The translations under genes and the position numbers were made by a program. Under the pieces are notes generated by a model. It was not told the origin of the DNA. It ran no database searches and was given only the letters and a program-made list of their open reading frames with translations. Below, piece after piece: positions 7,659-15,977 of a stretch of 64,000 bases of DNA. Source of the stretch: Jejuia sp047345485 (GTDB lineage: Bacteria; Bacteroidota; Bacteroidia; Flavobacteriales; Flavobacteriaceae); contig NZ_JBLFEN010000004.1 in the NCBI RefSeq assembly GCF_047345485.1, positions 124,001 to 188,000 of the forward strand, given 5' to 3'. Numbering within the stretch: position 1 is the first letter of the stretch; each line of letters opens with the position of its first letter.

Positions 7659-9863
7659 ATGTCTATCGCAAAAGTAGATTTGCACGATGCATTAAAAAAG
7701 TATTTCGGATTTAATAAGTTTAAAGGACTTCAAGAAGCAGTTATAAAAAGTATTTTACAGGGTAATCACACATTTGTGATCATGCCAACAGGAGGTGGTA
7801 AATCTCTATGTTATCAATTGCCAGCGTTAATGGAAGAGGGTACAGCTATTGTAGTGTCTCCACTTATTGCCTTAATGAAAAATCAGGTTGATGCTATCCG
7901 CGGTATTTCTAAAGAAGATGGTGTTGCACATGTTTTAAACTCCTCTCTTAATAAAACCGAAGTAAAACGTGTTAAAGAAGATATTACAAATGGAGTTACA
8001 AAATTATTGTACGTTGCTCCAGAATCTCTTACTAAAGAAGAAAATGTAGAGTTTTTACGGACTGTAAAAATCTCTTTCATGGCTGTAGATGAAGCCCATT
8101 GTATTAGTGAGTGGGGACATGATTTTAGACCAGAATACCGTAATTTAAGACATATTATTGGTAGAATAGGCGATAATATTCCAATTATTGGTTTAACGGC
8201 AACTGCTACGCCAAAAGTACAAGAAGATATTATAAAAAACTTGGGTATTTCTGGCGCTACAACATTTAAGGCTTCATTTAATAGACCTAATTTGTATTAC
8301 GAGGTACGCCCAAAAACAAAACAAGTAGATGTAGATATTATTCGATTTGTAAAACAAAACGAAGGGAAATCTGGTATTGTATACTGTTTAAGCAGAAAGC
8401 GTGTAGAGGAGCTAGCTCAAGTATTACAAGTAAATGGTGTAAAGGCGGTGCCGTATCATGCAGGTTTAGATGCCAAAACACGATCTAAGCATCAAGATAT
8501 GTTTTTAATGGAAGATACCGATGTTGTAGTAGCCACAATAGCATTTGGTATGGGTATAGATAAACCAGATGTGCGTTTTGTAATACATCACGATATCCCA
8601 AAAAGTATAGAGAGTTACTACCAAGAAACTGGGCGAGCGGGTAGAGATGGTGGCGAAGGCCATTGTTTAGCCTACTATGCCTATAAAGATATAGAAAAGC
8701 TAGAAAAATTTATGTCTGGTAAGCCCGTTGCAGAACAAGAAATAGGGCATGCATTACTACAAGAAGTTGTAGCATTTGCCGAAACATCAATATCTAGACG
8801 AAAATTTATACTCCATTATTTTGGTGAAGCTTTTGATACCAAAACGGGTGATGGTGGCGATATGGACGATAACGTTCGTAACCCCAAAAAACAGGTAGAG
8901 GCAAAAGATAACGCCACACTACTTTTAGGTATTGTAAAAGGTACTAATGCCAAATATAAATCTAAGGATCTAGTAAACGTTATTGTTGGTAAAGAAAATG
9001 CACTTATAAACTCACATAAAACCAATGAACAGCCGTTTTTTGGTGATGGTAAGCACGAAGATGCTAAATATTGGATGGCATTATTACGGCAATTACTAGT
9101 AGCAGGCTATTTAAGAAAAGATATTGAAACTTATGGTGTTATAAAATTAACTCCAGAAGGCGAAGACTTTATTAAAACGCCACAATCTTTTATGATGACC
9201 GAAGATCATGTGTTTGATGAAAATAGTGATGATTCTGGTATTATAACTGCCCAAAAAGGAGGCGGTGGTGTTGCTGATGATAAACTCATGAGCATGCTAA
9301 AAGATTTACGAAAAAAGAATGCTAAAAAACTTGGGGTGCCACCGTTTGTTATTTTTCAAGATCCGTCGTTAGAGGATATGGCGCTTAAGTATCCCGTAAA
9401 CCTAACAGAGTTAAGTAATGTTCACGGTGTGGGAGACGGTAAAGCCAAAAAATACGGTAAAGATTTTGTTACGCTTATTGCCACTTATGTAGAGGATAAC
9501 GATATTATGCGTCCAGACGATTTGGTTGTAAAATCTACAGGTAGTAACTCTGCAAATAAGCTATATATCATTCAAAATGTAGATAGAAAACTACCGCTAG
9601 ATGATATTGCATCTTCTAAAGGGATGACCATGGACGACTTTATTAAAGAAATGGAGGTTATTGTGTTTTCGGGTACAAAACTCAATATTAATTATTGGAT
9701 AGATGATGTTTTAGATGAAGACCAGCAAGAAGAAATTCATGAGTATTTTATGGAATCTGAAACAGATAGTATTGAAGACGCTATAGAAGAATTTGATGGC
9801 GATTACGATGATGAAGAACTCCGTTTATACCGCATAAAATTTATCAGTGAAGTGGCTAATTAG
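7659..9863 (+). CDS. recQ: ATP-dependent DNA helicase RecQ
   Basis: A 734-residue superfamily 2 helicase. Walker A is MPTGGGKSLCYQ (near residue 44), the DEAH box is VDEAHCISEWGHDFRPEYR, motif V is VVATIAFGMGIDKPDVRFVIH and motif VI is YYQETGRAGRDG. The RQC region follows, but at the point where RecQ proteins normally carry four zinc-binding cysteines (SRRKFILHYFGEAFDTKTG and the next 15 residues) there is none. A winged-helix and HRDC domain (about 540-615) and an acidic C-terminal tail complete it. It acts in recombination and replication-fork repair. Length is in the range of long bacterial RecQ proteins. Confidence 0.95.
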   Translation: MSIAKVDLHDALKKYFGFNKFKGLQEAVIKSILQGNHTFVIMPTGGGKSLCYQLPALMEEGTAIVVSPLIALMKNQVDAIRGISKEDGVAHVLNSSLNKTEVKRVKEDITNGVTKLLYVAPESLTKEENVEFLRTVKISFMAVDEAHCISEWGHDFRPEYRNLRHIIGRIGDNIPIIGLTATATPKVQEDIIKNLGISGATTFKASFNRPNLYYEVRPKTKQVDVDIIRFVKQNEGKSGIVYCLSRKRVEELAQVLQVNGVKAVPYHAGLDAKTRSKHQDMFLMEDTDVVVATIAFGMGIDKPDVRFVIHHDIPKSIESYYQETGRAGRDGGEGHCLAYYAYKDIEKLEKFMSGKPVAEQEIGHALLQEVVAFAETSISRRKFILHYFGEAFDTKTGDGGDMDDNVRNPKKQVEAKDNATLLLGIVKGTNAKYKSKDLVNVIVGKENALINSHKTNEQPFFGDGKHEDAKYWMALLRQLLVAGYLRKDIETYGVIKLTPEGEDFIKTPQSFMMTEDHVFDENSDDSGIITAQKGGGGVADDKLMSMLKDLRKKNAKKLGVPPFVIFQDPSLEDMALKYPVNLTELSNVHGVGDGKAKKYGKDFVTLIATYVEDNDIMRPDDLVVKSTGSNSANKLYIIQNVDRKLPLDDIASSKGMTMDDFIKEMEVIVFSGTKLNINYWIDDVLDEDQQEEIHEYFMESETDSIEDAIEEFDGDYDDEELRLYRIKFISEVAN

Positions 9864-10019
9864 TACTGTTTTTTATGGATTGCTGACTGTTGGTTTTGAT
9901 GGTGGTGGTGTTTGATAGTGTAGAGTTTTGAGTTGGGTTTTTGTTGGGTTTCTTGATGGTATAGTGTAGGGTTTCTTTAGTAGGCTTGAATTAATTGTAT
10001 TAGATGTTGTGTGCAGTTT
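9864..10019. other. G/T-skewed intergenic stretch after recQ
   Basis: No gene is seen. From 9866 to about 10010 the + strand is built mostly of G and T (for example repeated ggtggtggtg and gttgggttt phrases) with only about seven C residues. It marks the left edge of the accessory islet that separates recQ from mazG. No terminator hairpin or repeat of clear form could be made out. Confidence 0.45.
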
Positions 10020-10871
10020 TTATTTTAAATCCACATCTAAAAGTTCAAAATTAAACTCAGTTATAGACTCAGCATTTTCATATATGACCTCCATAATGAA
10101 ATTATTATTCAATTTTGGTTTATAATTTATAAAACTCCAAATTGCTGATTTCGGTCCATTTAATTTTGAAGAAACATAACGTTTTTCATTTTTGGTTGTA
10201 TCGTCTATGGAAATTGACATAACCTCAAAATTTTCCTTTTCAATATAGAAAAGGATATAATCGGAAACCTTTTTGAGGAATTTGGTTTTTTTGTTTTGCT
10301 CAAAGTATTGGCTCAAAGTTTTTAATAACAAAACTTCATTCAATTGGTTTTGATTAATAATTTCAGCAATGTATTTCCTAATTTTTCTTTTTTTCCATTT
10401 CAGCTTATGAAGTAAAAATCCATCAATTGGGACAACTTTAATATTATTTGAGTTTTGGGATATAATATTTGAATTGAAAGTCGATTCGTCATTTGAAACC
10501 CTAACAATCGAACTTTTTTCTTCACTCGGATTAAATAATCGAAGTGTGCCACTTATTCTTTTGAATTTGTTGACTTGATTTGGAATAGAGTCAAAAACTA
10601 TAGTATAATTATTATCGTAATTATCTAAATAATCATCACTATAAAACCAGTCTGAAATATATTCTTTCGATTCATCAGTAAATACAGAAGCGTTTCCTAA
10701 AAGTTTTATCCTGTTTAAGGAATCTAACTTTACTCCATCTATTTTTATCTGTACATAAACTATTTTGATTGTCGAGTCAGATTCAAGTCTGACTTTATTT
10801 AAAGCCACTTCCTGACTTCGAACCTCAAATTGTACAGCTAGAGTAATTATAATTAATAATACGTATTTCAT
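10020..10871 (-). CDS. Exported protein of unknown function
   Basis: I do not recognise this 283-residue protein. It begins with a signal peptide (MKYVLLIIITLAVQF, cut probably after EVRSQ) and no lipobox, so it is periplasmic or outer-membrane associated. The mature part is mostly polar, Asn- and Lys-rich, with no cysteine and a very basic patch LKWKKRKIRKY in the middle. No catalytic motif is evident. It lies in the islet between recQ and mazG, next to a palindromic element on its 5' side, and both islet genes are on the minus strand. Its AT content is high even for this genome. Confidence 0.7.
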   Translation of the reverse strand: MKYVLLIIITLAVQFEVRSQEVALNKVRLESDSTIKIVYVQIKIDGVKLDSLNRIKLLGNASVFTDESKEYISDWFYSDDYLDNYDNNYTIVFDSIPNQVNKFKRISGTLRLFNPSEEKSSIVRVSNDESTFNSNIISQNSNNIKVVPIDGFLLHKLKWKKRKIRKYIAEIINQNQLNEVLLLKTLSQYFEQNKKTKFLKKVSDYILFYIEKENFEVMSISIDDTTKNEKRYVSSKLNGPKSAIWSFINYKPKLNNNFIMEVIYENAESITEFNFELLDVDLK

Positions 10872-10887
10872 CTATTCGTTCAAATTG

Positions 10888-10955
10888 CACAACGGCCTCG
10901 TATATGAAACGTAGCGTATAAATAGATGCTAACTTTTCGGATTATACACGAGCCG
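10888..10955. repeat. Imperfect inverted repeat at the boundary between the two islet genes
   Basis: CGGCCTCGTATA (from 10893) faces TATACACGAGCCG (ending 10955), forming an imperfect hairpin of about 12 pairs with a loop near 35 bases. CACAACG begins it at 10888, and a facing CGTTGTTGTG lies at 11072-11081. Such CAACG/CGTTG-flanked hairpins are what one would expect of cassette-like accessory units. No integrase gene is present in the window. Confidence 0.45.
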
Positions 10956-11193
10956 AATTTTTTGTTTTTATGTTTAATTTTATCTTATAAATATAACCAA
11001 AAAAAAATTTGGTGTACTTTGTAAATATACAAAAACCTCTCGGAAAGCCTATGTTAGCTATGTTTTATATACGTTGTTGTGTTTTCGTACTTTGCTTTTT
11101 TTGGTCAATACATATATATTATGTATATTTGTACTTGGATTGGGCTTTTCCCGGTCGGCATTTTTCCTCGGTCTTTACTGGGGATTTTGTTTT
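10956..11193. other. Intergenic stretch with no supported gene
   Basis: Several short overlapping frames exist on the + strand here, but they are rich in Phe, Tyr, Ile and Cys, overlap each other and the DUF3800 gene, and have no recognisable start region. The only structure seen is CGTTGTTGTG at 11072-11081, the counterpart of CACAACG at 10888-10894. Confidence 0.5.
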
Positions 11194-11925
11194 TTATGGG
11201 AATACCTTATAACCAAATTTCTTCTTTTCAATTATATCATAAGCTCTATTTACTTGACTTGGTTTTAAATATTTCAGTCCAATTGGTCTAGCTGTTAGGT
11301 CAGCTAATTGTAATCCACTAGAATTTGTTTTTTTGTCAGAGATTAAAAATTTATATACCATTTTTCCAAAGTTTATATTTTTATATCCGAACTGTTGATT
11401 TTCAGTACAAATTCTCAAAAATTCAAGTTCTAAATCTTTGTCTTCGTTATTTCCCCTTTTTTCAAAAATCAAAGAAATTTCTTTTCCTTCTTGACCGTTA
11501 TATAATAGTATCTGATTTAGCTTTTCCAAACCGAAGCGTAAACCTAAATGATATGGGTTAAAAGGCTTATTGTATTTCGACATAAGTTTTCTTTTGTCAA
11601 TAACGATAGGAACAATCTGAAAAGGTATGTTTTCGATAATTTTTGATAAATCTGACATAAAGTTTTCTCTTAATTCTCTGTTAGTTCGCAAAAACTTAAA
11701 AGGCTCTTTAGTCTTTCTTATATCTATTTCGTGTAAAACTATTTGGTCGTGCCCAAAATACTTAAATTTAAAACGTTGAAGTTCTGGAACTGCTTGCTCT
11801 ATGTAATCAGATATTTTAAAACAACAAAAAGTCAAAACAAATATTGGGTAATTATTGTCAATATTTTTCAATCCGTGGTCTCCTGATTCATCTACATAAA
11901 CAATGTAGTCTCCTTTTTCTGTCAT
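11194..11925 (-). CDS. DUF3800 domain protein
   Basis: A 243-residue protein. The opening YIVYVDESGDHG is the diagnostic N-terminal motif of DUF3800, with its acidic residues in an RNase H-like fold; the C-terminal SGLQLADLTARPIG is the second conserved segment of the family. The motif order and length are complete, so the gene looks intact. Members are frequent in variable islands and near phage-defence genes, and nuclease activity is suspected from the fold but not shown here. It has no partner defence gene in this window. It lies between two inverted repeats (10888-11081 and 11969-12026), consistent with a mobile cargo gene. Confidence 0.85.
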   Translation of the reverse strand: MTEKGDYIVYVDESGDHGLKNIDNNYPIFVLTFCCFKISDYIEQAVPELQRFKFKYFGHDQIVLHEIDIRKTKEPFKFLRTNRELRENFMSDLSKIIENIPFQIVPIVIDKRKLMSKYNKPFNPYHLGLRFGLEKLNQILLYNGQEGKEISLIFEKRGNNEDKDLELEFLRICTENQQFGYKNINFGKMVYKFLISDKKTNSSGLQLADLTARPIGLKYLKPSQVNRAYDIIEKKKFGYKVFP

Positions 11926-11968
11926 AAATTTTAATCTCTATTCGTATTATTGTGGTATGAAACACAAC

Positions 11969-12026
11969 TTAGATATACATCCACTTCAATACCAAAACAA
12001 GTTCAACACAAATAACTTATATCTAA
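11969..12026. repeat. Inverted repeat upstream of the DUF3800 gene
   Basis: TTAGATATA at 11969-11977 is the exact reverse complement of TATATCTAA at 12018-12026, with a 40-base loop. CACAAC precedes the left arm and CAACG follows the right arm at 12031-12035. It may be the right border of the islet; the sequence differs from the repeat at 10888-10955. Confidence 0.4.
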
Positions 12027-12157
12027 ATTTCAACGAATTTAGTTGATTTTTTAGACAAAGTTAAAAGATTTACTATTACAATTTTTTGGCGTAATTATTA
12101 CTTAGATTACGTGCGATCCAGCTCATCAAAATTGTATTTTTACAAAAACTTTTTAAA

Positions 12158-12931
12158 ATGAATTCCAGAGAAAATCAACTCCAAGCTTTTGATAGATTAT
12201 TAACCATTATGGACGAGTTACGTGCACAATGCCCGTGGGATAAAAAGCAAACTATGGAAACCTTGCGCCACCTTACCATTGAGGAAACTTATGAGTTGGG
12301 AGATGCTATATTGGATAACGATTTAGAAGAAATTAAAAAGGAGTTGGGCGATGTATTGTTACACATTGTATTTTACTCTAAAATAGGCAGTGAAACCAAA
12401 GATTTTGATATTGCTGATGTGTGTCATGGTATTTGCGAAAAACTCATTAACAGGCATCCGCATATTTACGGTGATGTTAAGGTTGAAAATGAAGAGGATG
12501 TAAAACGTAACTGGGAAAACCTTAAACTTAAAGAAGGTAAAAAAAGTGTGCTAGAAGGTGTGCCTAAAAGTTTGCCAGCATTAGTAAAAGCGAATAGAAT
12601 ACAAGAAAAAGTTGCAGGTGTGGGTTTTGATTGGGAACAGCCAGAACAGGTTTGGGAAAAGGTACAGGAAGAATTAAACGAGCTTAATGATGAAATTAAA
12701 GCACAAAACCCCGACAAAATAGAAAGTGAGTTTGGAGATGTGTTATTTTCTATGGTAAATTATGCGCGATTTTTAAATATAAACCCAGAAAATGCCTTAG
12801 AACGTACCAATAAAAAATTCTCTAAACGGTTTCAATATTTAGAAGAAAAGGCAAAAGCGCTTAACAAACCATTGGTAGACATGACACTTGCTGAAATGGA
12901 TGTATTTTGGGAGGAAGCTAAAAAACTATAA
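12158..12931 (+). CDS. mazG: Nucleoside triphosphate pyrophosphohydrolase MazG
   Basis: A 257-residue tandem MazG protein. The first domain (about 20-120) has CPWDKKQT, LTIEETYELGDAI and KKELGDVLLHIVFY, the EExxE and ExxD metal-binding helices. The second (about 165-235) repeats the pattern with VQEELNEL and ESEFGDVLFSMVNYAR. It hydrolyses nucleoside triphosphates to monophosphates and pyrophosphate in the cytoplasm and can lower ppGpp-related or damaged nucleotide pools. The TlpA-like gene begins 2 bases after its stop, so they share a transcript. Confidence 0.93.
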   Translation: MNSRENQLQAFDRLLTIMDELRAQCPWDKKQTMETLRHLTIEETYELGDAILDNDLEEIKKELGDVLLHIVFYSKIGSETKDFDIADVCHGICEKLINRHPHIYGDVKVENEEDVKRNWENLKLKEGKKSVLEGVPKSLPALVKANRIQEKVAGVGFDWEQPEQVWEKVQEELNELNDEIKAQNPDKIESEFGDVLFSMVNYARFLNINPENALERTNKKFSKRFQYLEEKAKALNKPLVDMTLAEMDVFWEEAKKL

Positions 12932-12933
12932 AC

Positions 12934-13494
12934 ATGAGGTTTAAAAAATCACACTTTAAAAACTTACTTTTTTTGGGTATTGCTGCGTTGTTTATTATAC
13001 CGCAAACCAGACTGCCTATTCAGGTATTTGTAAATAAAGGTTTGGCATTATTTAGTCCTTCTGTAGCCGATGTATCTGAGCAAGAGCATATAGGAGACGT
13101 TAATTGGCAATTAATAGCTAATACTGGAGAAACTTTAAATTTTGAGGATACCAAGGAAAAAGTAGTACTTGTAAATTTTTGGGCGACATGGTGCGCACCA
13201 TGTATTGCAGAAATGCCCAGTATGCATAAGCTTTACGATGATTATAACAATAAGATAGAATTTGTTTTTATTTCTGGAGAACCATCTAAAACTGTAAATA
13301 AATTTTTAGCTAAAAATGAGTATACTTTTAAAGTATACCAACCAGTTACGGCATATCCTGAGGTGTTTCATGTAGAGACCATACCGCGTACATTTTTAAT
13401 AGACACTAAAGGAAATATAGTTATTGATAAAACAGGAGCTGCCAATTGGAATAGCGATACTGTTAGAGCAACTATAGATGATTTATTAAAATAA
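12934..13494 (+). CDS. TlpA-like thioredoxin-fold protein
   Basis: A 186-residue protein with an N-terminal membrane anchor (about 10-28) and a thioredoxin-fold domain facing the periplasm. The redox motif is FWATWCAPCIAEMP, with both cysteines present, and the cis-Pro segment is IPRTFLID. It is a TlpA/ResA-type reductase or thiol oxidoreductase; the partner protein is not evident. Start and spacing to mazG (2 bases) indicate co-transcription. It might help keep apocytochrome cysteines reduced, and an eight-haem cytochrome is encoded 5 kb away, but that link is only inference. Confidence 0.88.
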   Translation: MRFKKSHFKNLLFLGIAALFIIPQTRLPIQVFVNKGLALFSPSVADVSEQEHIGDVNWQLIANTGETLNFEDTKEKVVLVNFWATWCAPCIAEMPSMHKLYDDYNNKIEFVFISGEPSKTVNKFLAKNEYTFKVYQPVTAYPEVFHVETIPRTFLIDTKGNIVIDKTGAANWNSDTVRATIDDLLK

Positions 13495-13522
13495 AATAAT
13501 TTTAAGGAAGTTAGTTTTACTG

Positions 13523-14665
13523 TTACAGTGTCTTAAAAAAAGCTTTTATAAAACTCCAAGAAAAAAGCGACCACATGATTTTTAATTCTTCAGCAAATGA
13601 AGATTCTTCATCTAAAAAACGAAACATGGTGTCAATATTATTTTTGCCATAAAATTGTTGAAATAACCATTCTCCTTTATGATTTTCATCTTTTAACACT
13701 TTTAAAAACACTTTATCATAAAACTTATATTTACGTTTGAATAAATGCTTTGAAGGTGTTTTACTGGCTTTAATATTTTCAATAATCTTAGCTACCTTAG
13801 TTTCGGTATGTTTAAAAGAATATCCAGTTGAGGGTTTTACCCAACCACCGCCAGTACCAATTTTTGTGATGTTTTTAGTGTTATAACTATCAAACGGAAA
13901 AGTAGTCATTGGTATATTCCCTTTTTCAGATTCTAAAACCTCATAATTGTTTATGTTTAAATACGTTTTTATATAGTTTTCAATAAACATATCATATACA
14001 GCTTCATCAACAACTTTTTCAGTAAAATAAGTGAATTCTATTAGAGCCTCAGTTTTAGAAAATGGGAGTACATAAGTAAATGTAGTTTGCGCACCGTCCT
14101 TTAAACGATAATCCATCATTGTAAGCGTATCAACATCAAAAATATCAGTTTTTGATTTTATGACAATACCTTTAAAATGTTGATTTATAGTGATGCTGTT
14201 ATTCAAATTATAAAAATCATCAGGAACACGACTATCAAAAATATGAGTTGCAGTATACCTGTGTTGTTGTGTTTTTACAATAGTTTTAGGCGTATCAGTA
14301 ATAGTTGTTACTTTATCAATAATAAAATTGAAGTGCTGTTGTGCTTCTAGTTTTGTTTTAGCATAATTATAAAAATCGATAGCTCTAATCGATTTGTATG
14401 TGTATGGCGCTAATACTAAATCTATAGTTGTTTTTGATGTGTTAATTTTTGCCTTTTGCCAAGTTTTATAGGGTAAATCTGCCCATTGCGATGGTTCTTT
14501 TTCCCAAAAACTCCAAGTTTTATCATTTGTATTTTTTTCCGAAGGATCAATTAAAGCAATATGTTTATCACTAAAAAAACCATCAGATGCCATTTTAAGC
14601 GCCAGTTGTAAACCAGCTAAACCATTTCCTATAATGATGTAATCGAAATGGGAGCGTTCCGCCAT
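13523..14665 (-). CDS. crtY: Lycopene beta-cyclase
   Basis: A 380-residue flavoprotein-like enzyme. The N-terminus carries the dinucleotide-binding fold YIIIGNGLAGLQLALKM, and the early TWSFWEKEPSQW and the later GTGGGWVKPSTGYSF are typical of CrtY-family cyclases. It closes both ends of lycopene to make beta-carotene. It is last in the minus-strand operon carH-like/crtI/crtB/crtZ/crtY, 6 bases after crtZ. Given crtZ, the end product is predicted to be zeaxanthin. No ketolase (crtW) or 2-hydroxylase gene is present here. Confidence 0.93.
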   Translation of the reverse strand: MAERSHFDYIIIGNGLAGLQLALKMASDGFFSDKHIALIDPSEKNTNDKTWSFWEKEPSQWADLPYKTWQKAKINTSKTTIDLVLAPYTYKSIRAIDFYNYAKTKLEAQQHFNFIIDKVTTITDTPKTIVKTQQHRYTATHIFDSRVPDDFYNLNNSITINQHFKGIVIKSKTDIFDVDTLTMMDYRLKDGAQTTFTYVLPFSKTEALIEFTYFTEKVVDEAVYDMFIENYIKTYLNINNYEVLESEKGNIPMTTFPFDSYNTKNITKIGTGGGWVKPSTGYSFKHTETKVAKIIENIKASKTPSKHLFKRKYKFYDKVFLKVLKDENHKGEWLFQQFYGKNNIDTMFRFLDEESSFAEELKIMWSLFSWSFIKAFFKTL

Positions 14666-14671
14666 TTCGTA

Positions 14672-15124
14672 TTATTTTTTTTTGAAGTATTTAAGCGGCA
14701 CAAATAACATACCAAAACATTCGCCATCTCCTTTTCCTAAGTGCTTATGATGTATTTTGTGCGCTCTACGAACACCGTGTGCATACCAGTTGTTAACATT
14801 TCTAAACATTTTAAAACGCTGGTGTATAAAAATATCGTGTACAAAGAAATAAGAAATACCATAAGCAAAAATACCTAATCCAATAGGTAACCCTGGCCAA
14901 AAACTTGTATATCTCCACAACAGGAAGAAACCTATACTTACCACCGCATAGAAAATAAAAAACGTATCGTTACGCTCAAACCAGCTATCGTGGTCTTTAT
15001 GATGATGGTCTTTATGTAAACTCCACAAAAAACCGTGCATAATATACTTGTGCGTAAACCACGCCATAAATTCCATAAAGGTATAAGTACCTAAAAAAAT
15101 AAGTATCCAATACAATGTTTGCAT
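14672..15124 (-). CDS. crtZ: Beta-carotene 3-hydroxylase
   Basis: A 150-residue membrane di-iron hydroxylase. The histidine clusters HKYIMHG, HKDHHHKDHD, HDIFIHQRF and HGVRRAHKIHHKH are the iron ligands of the CrtZ family, spread over a short four-helix protein. It adds hydroxyl groups to the beta-rings of beta-carotene, giving cryptoxanthin and then zeaxanthin. It starts 8 bases after crtB and ends 6 bases before crtY. The full length matches the family. Confidence 0.95.
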   Translation of the reverse strand: MQTLYWILIFLGTYTFMEFMAWFTHKYIMHGFLWSLHKDHHHKDHDSWFERNDTFFIFYAVVSIGFFLLWRYTSFWPGLPIGLGIFAYGISYFFVHDIFIHQRFKMFRNVNNWYAHGVRRAHKIHHKHLGKGDGECFGMLFVPLKYFKKK

Positions 15125-15132
15125 AATATAAA

Positions 15133-15972
15133 TTACATTAAATTTAATTGATATTTTACGTAACTGCGTGCTAAGAGCTCAATTTTTTTAGGGTTAGAAA
15201 CTCTTATGCGCGTATCTTTAATTTGTAGTGCAGGTGTTTTTTTAAGTTTTTTTAGAAGCTGACTGTAATACCGATATGCCATGAAAACACCAAACTTGGC
15301 TTCCATTGGTAATCTTTTTATACCACTTAATCCTTTTTCAAAATCACTTTCTATATCGTCAATAATTTGTTGTTTAGAATTTTCATCTAAATTATCTAAA
15401 TCGATATTAGGAAAGTAGCTTCTATTTAATTCATCAAAATCTGCTTTAATATCTCTCAAAAAATTTACTTTTTGAAATGCCGAACCTAGAGACATTGCTG
15501 TGTCTTTCAATTCGTTGTATTTTTCTTCGTCACCCTTAACAAAAACCTTTAAACACATTAAACCCACCACATCTGCAGAGCCATAAATGTAGGCTTTGTA
15601 TTCTTCATCAGATAAGTAATCTTTTTTAGATAAGTCTAGTCGCATACTATTCATAAATGCATCAACCATACTCTTATCTAAATTATGTTTGTGATAGGTG
15701 TACTGAAATGAATTTAAAATAGGATTAAGGCTGATTTTATTTTCGATAGCTTTTTCTAAATCATCCGAAAAGTTATCGAAAAGCGTTTTTTTATCAAAAT
15801 CGTGAAATGAGTCCACAATCTCATCGGCAAACCTTACAAATCCATAAATATTATAAATATGAGGTCGTATTGAATTTGATAGCATTTTTGTTGCTAATGA
15901 AAATGAAGTACTGTAACTTTTAGTTACTACTTTGCTACAGTTGTAAGAAACGGTATCAAATAATGCTTTCAT
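15133..15972 (-). CDS. crtB: Phytoene synthase
   Basis: A 279-residue squalene/phytoene synthase. The two Asp-rich metal sites are visible: ADEIVD in YGFVRFADEIVDSF and DIKADFDELNRSYFP in the second conserved region, preceded by SAFQKVNFLRD. It condenses two geranylgeranyl diphosphates head to head to phytoene, the committed carotenoid step. It begins 5 bases after crtI ends and precedes crtZ by 8 bases, all on one transcript. The supply of geranylgeranyl diphosphate must come from a gene outside this window. Confidence 0.95.
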   Translation of the reverse strand: MKALFDTVSYNCSKVVTKSYSTSFSLATKMLSNSIRPHIYNIYGFVRFADEIVDSFHDFDKKTLFDNFSDDLEKAIENKISLNPILNSFQYTYHKHNLDKSMVDAFMNSMRLDLSKKDYLSDEEYKAYIYGSADVVGLMCLKVFVKGDEEKYNELKDTAMSLGSAFQKVNFLRDIKADFDELNRSYFPNIDLDNLDENSKQQIIDDIESDFEKGLSGIKRLPMEAKFGVFMAYRYYSQLLKKLKKTPALQIKDTRIRVSNPKKIELLARSYVKYQLNLM

Positions 15973-15977
15973 ATATA

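Noticed and set aside
10956..11293. Short + strand frames rich in Phe, Tyr and Cys
   Set aside because: They overlap each other and the DUF3800 gene, have no recognisable domain or start context, and use AT-run codons typical of antisense reading.
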